A DNA stretch of 40,692 nucleotides from Sphingobacteriia bacterium (GTDB lineage Bacteria > Bacteroidota > Bacteroidia > Bacteroidales > TTA-H9), in the NCBI GenBank assembly GCA_021286705.1, contig JAJTBW010000008.1:1-40692 (forward strand), in the 5' to 3' direction. The notes under the pieces are model-generated. The model worked only from the letters and a program-made list of their open reading frames with translations. It searched no databases and had not been told where the DNA came from. The first letter of the stretch is position 1, and every line of letters starts with the position of its first letter. Both the position numbers and the translations under genes were made by a program. This document shows positions 35,106-40,692 of the stretch, piece after piece.

Positions 35106-37988
35106 TTACTTAGCATAAGCCTCAATAGGCATGCAGGTGCAAACGAGGTTTCTATCACCATAGGCATCATCTACACGACGAACTGTTGGCCAGTATTTAT
35201 CATCGGCACTCCAAGGCATAGGATAAACCGCCTGTTGTCTGGTGTAAGGTTTTACCCATTCAGTAGCAGTTGCCATAGTGGCAGTATGTGGTGCATTCTT
35301 AATCAGGTTGTCATTCCGATCAGCTTTTCCTTCCTCAATTGCAGCAATTTCTTCACGAATAGCAATCATAGCACTTACAAAGCGATCCAGTTCTCTGAGA
35401 GGTTCACTCTCGGTTGGCTCAACCATCAGTGTTCCATGAACCGGGAAAGCAACAGTAGGAGCATGGAAACCATAGTCCATTAAGCGCTTTGCAATATCAA
35501 TTACCTGTACATCGGCAGTTGAATGGAACTTATTGCAATCAAGAATCATCTCATGTGCAACATGCCCGTTTTTACCCGTATACAGAATCTTATAGTAATC
35601 CTTCAAGCAAGCTTTTAAATAGTTAGCATTCAGGATAGCATATCTTGTAGCTTCGCGTAGACCATCACCACCCATTAGCTTAACGTAAGCATAAGAGATA
35701 GTAAGAACCAATGCGCTACCATAAGCAGCAGAAGATACTGGAGCTATCGCTTTCTCTCCACCAACCTTAGTTACTGAATGTCCAGGAAGGAATGGAACAA
35801 GATGAGCAGCCACACCAATAGGACCTACGCCAGGACCACCACCGCCGTGAGGAATAGCAAAGGTTTTATGTAAGTTTAAATGGCAAACATCTGCATGGAT
35901 ATGACCAGGGTTCGTTAACCCAACCTGTGCATTCATATTAGCACCATCCATATAAACCTGTCCGCCATTCTGGTGAATGATATCAACAATCTCTAGAATG
36001 CCCTCTTCAAACACACCATGCGTTGAAGGATAGGTAACCATTAAAGCAGCCAGGTTATCTTTATGCTGGATGGCCTTTGCCCTGAGATCTTCAATGTCAA
36101 TATTACCATTCTCATCACATTTGGTAACAACAACCTCCATACCTGCCATGTGAGCAGATGCAGGGTTAGTTCCGTGAGCAGAAGATGGGATTAGACAGAT
36201 ATTTCTGTGTTGGTCACCTCTTGAGATGTGGTATTCACGAATCACAAGCAAACCTGTATACTCACCAGATGCTCCGGAATTGGGTTGGAAAGACATTCCT
36301 GCAAAACCAGTAATTTCACAGAACTGCTTGTTCATCTCCTCGATCATATAAGTATAGCCCTCAGCCTGATCAACAGGAACAAAAGGATGCAATCCGTTAT
36401 ATTCAGGCCAGCTAAGCGGGAATAGCTCAACAGCTGCATTTAACTTCATGGTACAAGATCCCAGAGGAATCATAGATCTGTTCAATGAGAGATCCTTTAC
36501 CTCTAATTTCTTGATATAGCGCATCAGATCAGTCTCATTGTGATAGCTATTGAACACCTCATGAGTCAGATAAGCTGAGGTTCTAATGCATGGAGCAGGG
36601 AAAGTGGAGATTAGACCACAAACCTCAGGATCACAAACAAACTCAGTGTAGGCAACATTAGCTGCATCAGCAAGTATCTTAAGAATCAGATTGATTTCTG
36701 AAAGTGTGGTTGTTTCATCAACACTCACACCAATCGTCCTTGAGTCAATGTAACGAAGATTAATCTCTGAAGCCAAAGCAAGGCTACGAACAACCTCTAC
36801 ATCAACATTAGCCGGAAGCTCAATCTTCACGGTATCGAAGAAGGCCCCATTTAGTTGACGATAACCATATTTAACACACTCCTGACTTAATACGCCGGTC
36901 AGAATATTAATATGACGTGCAATCTCCTTTAAACCCTGAGGTCCATGATAAAGAGCATACATGCCGGCCATGGTTGCCAATAAAGCCTGTGCAGTACAGA
37001 TATTACTGGTAGCTTTCTCGCGCTTAATATGCTGTTCACGTGTTTGCAGAGCCATACGTAGTGCACGATTGCCATCAGCATCAACTGTAATTCCGATTAT
37101 ACGACCAGGCATGTAACGTTTAAACTCATCACGAGCAGCCAGGAAGGCAGCATGAGGACCACCATAACCCATTGGAACTCCAAAACGTTGGGTTGAACCC
37201 ACAACAACATCAGCACCCCATTCACCCGGAGGAGTCAGCAATGTTAAACTTAGAAGGTCAGCAATGACCAGTAACATTCCCTCCTTTTCGTGAATAGCTT
37301 TTGTAATTTCACTGTAGTCACAGATTGCTCCATCACCATCAGGATATTGCACCATAGCGCCAAAGAAAGATTCATCGGCAACGAAAGTGCGATAGTCACC
37401 AACTACTACTTCAATGCCTAATGGCAAAGCACGCGACTTGATTACATCAAGCGTGTGTACAAACAGAGTATCGGCGACAAAGATTTTATTTGCATTGCGT
37501 TTCACCAACTGGCGAGAGCGGGCATTATAGGCCATAATCATGGCTTCACCGGCGGCTGTACCCTCATCAAGCAGAGAGCAGTTACTCATAGGCATAGCCG
37601 TCAAATCACTTACCATTGTTTGGAAATTCAACAATGCTTCAAGCCTGCCCTGGCTAATCTCAGCCTGGTAAGGGGTATAAGATGTGTACCAACCCGGATT
37701 TTCAAGGATGTTACGCAGGATAACTCCCGGAACTATCGTATTGTAATAACCTTGTCCGATAAAGGTTCTAAAGAGCTTATTGCGACTACCAACCGCTTTC
37801 ATGTGGTTAAAAAGCTCATATTCATTCATTCCCTTTGGCAGGTTAAGTGGCTTCTCCAACCTGATAGCTGCGGGGACTGTTTCATCAATCAACTGATCTA
37901 TTGAGGCAACCCCAATTTTATTCAGCATCTTTTCTACTTCAACAGGAGAAGGGCCAACATGACGCTTCGTGAAATTATTTGTAATCAT
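35106..37988 (-). CDS. gcvP: Glycine dehydrogenase (decarboxylating), P-protein
   Basis: The P-protein of the glycine cleavage system decarboxylates glycine and passes the aminomethyl group to the H-protein. The 960-residue protein is the long fused form containing both P1- and P2-like halves. Family motifs: RHVGPSPVEVEKML at the N-terminus, FIGQGYYNTIVPGVILRN, and TPYQAEISQGRLEALLNFQT. The PLP-binding lysine is K708 in HLNLHKTFAIPHGGGGPG. The C-terminal PTESEPLRELDRF block is present. No gcvT or gcvH is adjacent, so the other components lie elsewhere. With glyA it forms a glycine/one-carbon pair. Confidence 0.96.
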   Translation of the reverse strand: MITNNFTKRHVGPSPVEVEKMLNKIGVASIDQLIDETVPAAIRLEKPLNLPKGMNEYELFNHMKAVGSRNKLFRTFIGQGYYNTIVPGVILRNILENPGWYTSYTPYQAEISQGRLEALLNFQTMVSDLTAMPMSNCSLLDEGTAAGEAMIMAYNARSRQLVKRNANKIFVADTLFVHTLDVIKSRALPLGIEVVVGDYRTFVADESFFGAMVQYPDGDGAICDYSEITKAIHEKEGMLLVIADLLSLTLLTPPGEWGADVVVGSTQRFGVPMGYGGPHAAFLAARDEFKRYMPGRIIGITVDADGNRALRMALQTREQHIKREKATSNICTAQALLATMAGMYALYHGPQGLKEIARHINILTGVLSQECVKYGYRQLNGAFFDTVKIELPANVDVEVVRSLALASEINLRYIDSRTIGVSVDETTTLSEINLILKILADAANVAYTEFVCDPEVCGLISTFPAPCIRTSAYLTHEVFNSYHNETDLMRYIKKLEVKDLSLNRSMIPLGSCTMKLNAAVELFPLSWPEYNGLHPFVPVDQAEGYTYMIEEMNKQFCEITGFAGMSFQPNSGASGEYTGLLVIREYHISRGDQHRNICLIPSSAHGTNPASAHMAGMEVVVTKCDENGNIDIEDLRAKAIQHKDNLAALMVTYPSTHGVFEEGILEIVDIIHQNGGQVYMDGANMNAQVGLTNPGHIHADVCHLNLHKTFAIPHGGGGPGVGPIGVAAHLVPFLPGHSVTKVGGEKAIAPVSSAAYGSALVLTISYAYVKLMGGDGLREATRYAILNANYLKACLKDYYKILYTGKNGHVAHEMILDCNKFHSTADVQVIDIAKRLMDYGFHAPTVAFPVHGTLMVEPTESEPLRELDRFVSAMIAIREEIAAIEEGKADRNDNLIKNAPHTATMATATEWVKPYTRQQAVYPMPWSADDKYWPTVRRVDDAYGDRNLVCTCMPIEAYAK

Positions 37989-38222
37989 GCCGTAAGGTGT
38001 ATATGTGGTATTATTTGGTTTTTTTTATAACCCATTCGGGTGGCGCAAATTTAAGAATCTTTCTCGTTATTAATGAGTGGCATTTAGCCATAATTCACAG
38101 GCTATTCTGCTGATTTTATTGTATCTTAGGAATCTTTTTATACCATCTGGCAAACTTTTATCAAACGTTTGCGCTTGCCGGGTATATCTTTTTTAAGCAA
38201 CATCAATTCAAATATCTACATC
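37989..38222. other. Divergent intergenic region gcvP / esterase
   Basis: A minus-strand word TAAATTTG at 38046-38053 matches the -7 element and likely serves gcvP. I looked for a glycine riboswitch on the minus strand and saw no paired aptamer-like structure. Codons at 38169-38222 extend the esterase frame but encode no recognisable sequence. Confidence 0.5.
38046..38053 (-). promoter_or_regulatory. -7 promoter element for gcvP
   Basis: On the minus strand this reads TAAATTTG followed by C, about 58 bases before the gcvP start codon; no clear -33 element. Confidence 0.4.
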
Positions 38223-39095
38223 ATGTTTAGATTTTTCGTAAGTCTTGTACTTCTATTTGCGGCCACCACCCTCTCTGCCCAAGATCATGGCAAAGTAATG
38301 GAATCAGTAAAATTTCAAAGCGCAGCTCTTAATCAATCCACTGAAATTACAATCTACCTTCCTCCCGACTATCAGTCCTCAGAACGGAACTACCCGGTTG
38401 TCTATCTGCTGCACGGATACTCAGATGATGAAACAGCCTGGCTCCAAAACGGAGAAGTTGCCAGAATAGCCGATGAAGGTATAAAAAACGGCACCATACC
38501 CCCTATGATCATCGTTATGCCAGACGGAAAGATCAACTGGTATATAAACAATTACAACAATACTCAGAAATATGAAGACTATCTGATTAGTGAACTCGTA
38601 CCTTATATCGATAAAAACTACAGAACCAGACCATCTTATAAATTCAGAGCGTTAGCCGGCCTGTCAATGGGAGGGTATGGCTCACTCTATCATCTCCTCA
38701 AACACCCCGATATGTTTATTGCTTGCGCAGCCCTTTCAGCAGCAGTGATTACTGACCAACAGGCTAGTTATTGGTTTCAAAATCCGGGATTAAACTTTAT
38801 TGAGACTTATGGTGAATACAAGAATAATAATCTACCCAAGACATGGAAAGAGAATAACATCCTGACAATGGCTGAGAATGTTAATAAAGAGAGCCTGAAC
38901 AACCACTTCATCTGGCTTGACTGTGGGGATGACGATTTCTTAATTGAAGGCAACTTTTATCTTGCCATGTTACTCAGAAATAGAGGCATTAACTTTGAAT
39001 TTCGAATGAGAGACGGTGCACACACATGGACCTACTGGAGAGAAGGCATCGGACCCGGATTAGAATATCTGGGCAAAGCCTTTAAGAGATTATAA
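38223..39095 (+). CDS. Secreted alpha/beta-hydrolase esterase (esterase D type)
   Basis: From the chosen start this is a 290-residue exported protein with a signal peptide (MFRFFVSLVLLFAATTLSAQ). It has the putative-esterase fold of PF00756: EITIYLPPDYQSSERNYPVV, YLLHGYSDDETAW, and a nucleophile elbow GLSMGGYGS with S148. Aspartates in WLDCGDDDFL (about 236-238) and H267 in GAHTWTYW complete the triad. Relatives include acetyl-xylan and feruloyl esterases and S-formylglutathione hydrolases. Export and lack of a binding module point to a periplasmic or secreted carboxylesterase; the ester is unknown. The ATG at 38169 is rejected because it precedes the signal peptide with 18 polar residues. 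Confidence 0.87.
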   Translation: MFRFFVSLVLLFAATTLSAQDHGKVMESVKFQSAALNQSTEITIYLPPDYQSSERNYPVVYLLHGYSDDETAWLQNGEVARIADEGIKNGTIPPMIIVMPDGKINWYINNYNNTQKYEDYLISELVPYIDKNYRTRPSYKFRALAGLSMGGYGSLYHLLKHPDMFIACAALSAAVITDQQASYWFQNPGLNFIETYGEYKNNNLPKTWKENNILTMAENVNKESLNNHFIWLDCGDDDFLIEGNFYLAMLLRNRGINFEFRMRDGAHTWTYWREGIGPGLEYLGKAFKRL

Positions 39096-39106
39096 GTAGA
39101 AAGAGC

Positions 39107-39138
39107 AAAAGGGGTACGCTTCTCAGCGTGCCCCTTTT
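39107..39138. terminator. Terminator between esterase and T9SS gene
   Basis: A 14-bp stem with one G-T pair joins 39107-39120 to 39125-39138 with loop TCTC and ends in TTTTT on plus. The opposite side is A-rich, so it can serve both converging genes. Confidence 0.85.
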
Positions 39139-39165
39139 TGTTTACTGTTGAATCAAAAAACTCAA

Positions 39166-40251
39166 TTACTGCTTAACAAACTTTCGGGTAACTAACTTAC
39201 CATCTTCCATTAGGATCCTTGCAATATATATCCCTGAACTGAGTCCAGAGACATCTATCACATCAGGATTATCAACATACAAGATAGTTTTGCCATCAAC
39301 AGTTACGATGTTTACCCATTCTACTTTATCCGCTGTTTCTATTTTAAGTTTATCTGCTGTGGGATTTGGTGAAATCAAAACCGCATTATCATTAATTGGT
39401 TCTTTCACTCCTACATAAGTTGATGAGACGAAGAACGAAAAGCCTTCACCCCCCTTTGCATCCATTGATAAAGAGCCTACTTCACCAACACCATTCGCAA
39501 ACCATACATAGTTAGTCAAAGTATATGGGGCGTAGATACTATCAATCACCAAACCCTGACCTGCAACATAGGTAAACGAGGTATCTACAAATGAATGCTG
39601 TTCAAGAACTCGTAAAGCGGGAAATGAACCCGTTGGAGTCTGAACGGTTCCCCATGCATCGGCAACCAAGTGGGTTGTCACATGACTGACATGTAGTGAA
39701 GAGTCATACATAACCCCTGAGCTATAACTCCCGGCACTTTGGTTGATTACATACTGTTGCGTAGACTCACTGCCATAGGTGAATGGAAGAGGCAAAGTAA
39801 CCGGATGAGGTGTATAGTGAAAATGCCATTTTAAAACCAATGTCCAGAAGTGTATCTCTATTTCGCAGCCTGAGACCTGCCATCCGCCTGTAGTTGTCTT
39901 ATAGAAATTATGGTTAAAATCACCTGTAAGCTGACTACCTGTTATATTAGCCACCTCTAACATATTAGCATCAGGATGATTTGCGGCACCCGGCATGCCA
40001 ATAGAAGGATAATAGTAAAAAGTATCGGAGACTGCTGCCACCAGATTACTAAAATCCCATTGAACATTAGCACCTGAAGGCCCGGGTAATAGGGCTGTGG
40101 CTGTGTCTCGTTGTTTTATAACCATCGTATTGAAACCGGGAAAATCACCGGCTGTAATAGTGGGTTGAGCATGAACTGCCATCTGTAGCAAAGCAATGAA
40201 ACCGATGGTTAACAGCACTGACTTAAACTTAGTAATGGTAGAATCATTCAT
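39166..40251 (-). CDS. T9SS type A sorting domain-containing secreted protein
   Basis: From the chosen start this is a 361-residue protein with a signal peptide (VLLTIGFIALLQMAVHAQ). A beta-rich body of about 240 residues without a recognised domain follows. The C-terminal type A T9SS sorting signal spans about 285-361: LISPNPTADKLKIE, then VDGKTILYVD, SGLSSGIYIARILMEDGKLV and TRKFVKQ. Such proteins cross the outer membrane via T9SS and are released or attached to the surface. The frame is open 48 codons further upstream, but the ATG at 40251 gives a normal signal peptide. Cargo function unknown. Confidence 0.85.
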   Translation of the reverse strand: MNDSTITKFKSVLLTIGFIALLQMAVHAQPTITAGDFPGFNTMVIKQRDTATALLPGPSGANVQWDFSNLVAAVSDTFYYYPSIGMPGAANHPDANMLEVANITGSQLTGDFNHNFYKTTTGGWQVSGCEIEIHFWTLVLKWHFHYTPHPVTLPLPFTYGSESTQQYVINQSAGSYSSGVMYDSSLHVSHVTTHLVADAWGTVQTPTGSFPALRVLEQHSFVDTSFTYVAGQGLVIDSIYAPYTLTNYVWFANGVGEVGSLSMDAKGGEGFSFFVSSTYVGVKEPINDNAVLISPNPTADKLKIETADKVEWVNIVTVDGKTILYVDNPDVIDVSGLSSGIYIARILMEDGKLVTRKFVKQ

Positions 40252-40646
40252 ATTTTTTCTTTTTATAGTATTATAGTGAACCCCCTCATGATCCATAGCA
40301 AAACCACTCGTAATGCCATCTTCACAATCAGACTTTCTATGTGTACCATTGATTTGATATAATACAAAAATGGTAATTGAATAGCATGAAATCAATCACA
40401 TAATGATGTGGTTTTAACCCTCCATTAAACTCATTAAGTCTTAACCCAACTAAACATTATCAATCCATCTGGATCCTCCTAAAAACCAAATATCGACAAG
40501 CTACTATACAGTAAAAAGAGCCTGTAATAAAACAGAAATACCCCTGACTTCGACACAGACGCACCCCGAATGAAAGGCCAAAACACTCCTGCCAGCCCCA
40601 AACAGCCACACTTCCAACCATCTGATATTCAGCGTCTCCCAAGCTC
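40252..40646. other. Gene-free right margin
   Basis: AT-rich sequence upstream of the T9SS gene. A short minus-strand open frame at 40460-40642 has no start-site support or recognisable protein. I see no RNA gene. Confidence 0.4.
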
Positions 40647-40692
40647 CCCTCTTATATCCCTCTTATATCTCTCTTATGCATCTCTTATGTTC
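40647..40692. repeat. 11-bp tandem array at the window end
   Basis: Four 11-base units run to the edge: two identical CCCTCTTATAT, then CTCTCTTATGC and ATCTCTTATGT. The array probably continues outside. Unit length and pyrimidine bias match the array at 24115-24202, which also contains a CTCCTCTTATG unit. Confidence 0.8.

Noticed and set aside
37989..38222. Glycine riboswitch upstream of gcvP
   Set aside because: On the minus strand I saw no conserved aptamer shape or strong pairing between the promoter word and the start codon.
40460..40642. Small minus-strand gene at the right margin
   Set aside because: The sequence has no family features, no plausible promoter word and runs into the repeat array.

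Overview
The window looks like a chromosomal segment of a Bacteroidota member, probably Bacteroidales or a close relative. Evidence: a Bacteroidetes-type OstA-like protein and LptD, a type IX secretion (T9SS) sorting domain, a gliding-motility-type CHU_C domain, start sites with little Shine-Dalgarno signal, and several upstream regions carrying the Bacteroidetes -7 promoter word TAnnTTTG. No rRNA, tRNA, CRISPR array, transposase or phage gene was seen. Almost all genes are intact housekeeping or envelope genes. The unusual content is one tRNA-amidation operon, one sigma/anti-sigma pair and several non-coding tandem-repeat arrays.

Left third (1-12.6 kb): an outer-membrane biogenesis neighbourhood. 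It holds an OstA-like protein, an MlaD/MCE protein, an N-acetylmuramoyl-L-alanine amidase with a SPOR domain and, divergently, LptD. Inside it sits a three-gene operon: gatE, a DUF3052/YdeI-OmdA fusion and gatD. GatDE is the Glu-tRNA(Gln) amidotransferase described as the archaeal form, so its presence in a bacterium is the most striking feature here. An nhaA antiporter follows.

Middle (12.6-24 kb): two flavoproteins of unknown substrate, a large periplasmic TPR protein, NADP-type glutamate dehydrogenase, a MORN-repeat lipoprotein, a LolC/E-like permease and a small DUF456 membrane protein. Next come an ECF sigma factor and its likely membrane anti-sigma partner, which unexpectedly ends in a CHU_C domain. 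The 640-bp gap at 23938-24577 contains two opposed arrays of 11-bp repeats.

Right part (24.5-40.7 kb): glyA, then a polyphosphate/phosphoryl-transfer run (sixA-like, ppk1, ppx, an unknown gene, acylphosphatase). A lemA-TPM-TPM group and htpG follow; this roughly 4-kb block is bracketed by inverted composite repeats containing a perfect 36-bp inverted match. The window closes with gcvP, a secreted esterase, a T9SS cargo protein and another 11-bp array running off the end.

Functional links: glyA and gcvP together serve glycine/one-carbon metabolism, and ppk1 and ppx make and degrade polyphosphate. OstA-like, LptD and MlaD serve outer-membrane lipid transport. GatD and GatE would together make Gln-tRNA(Gln).
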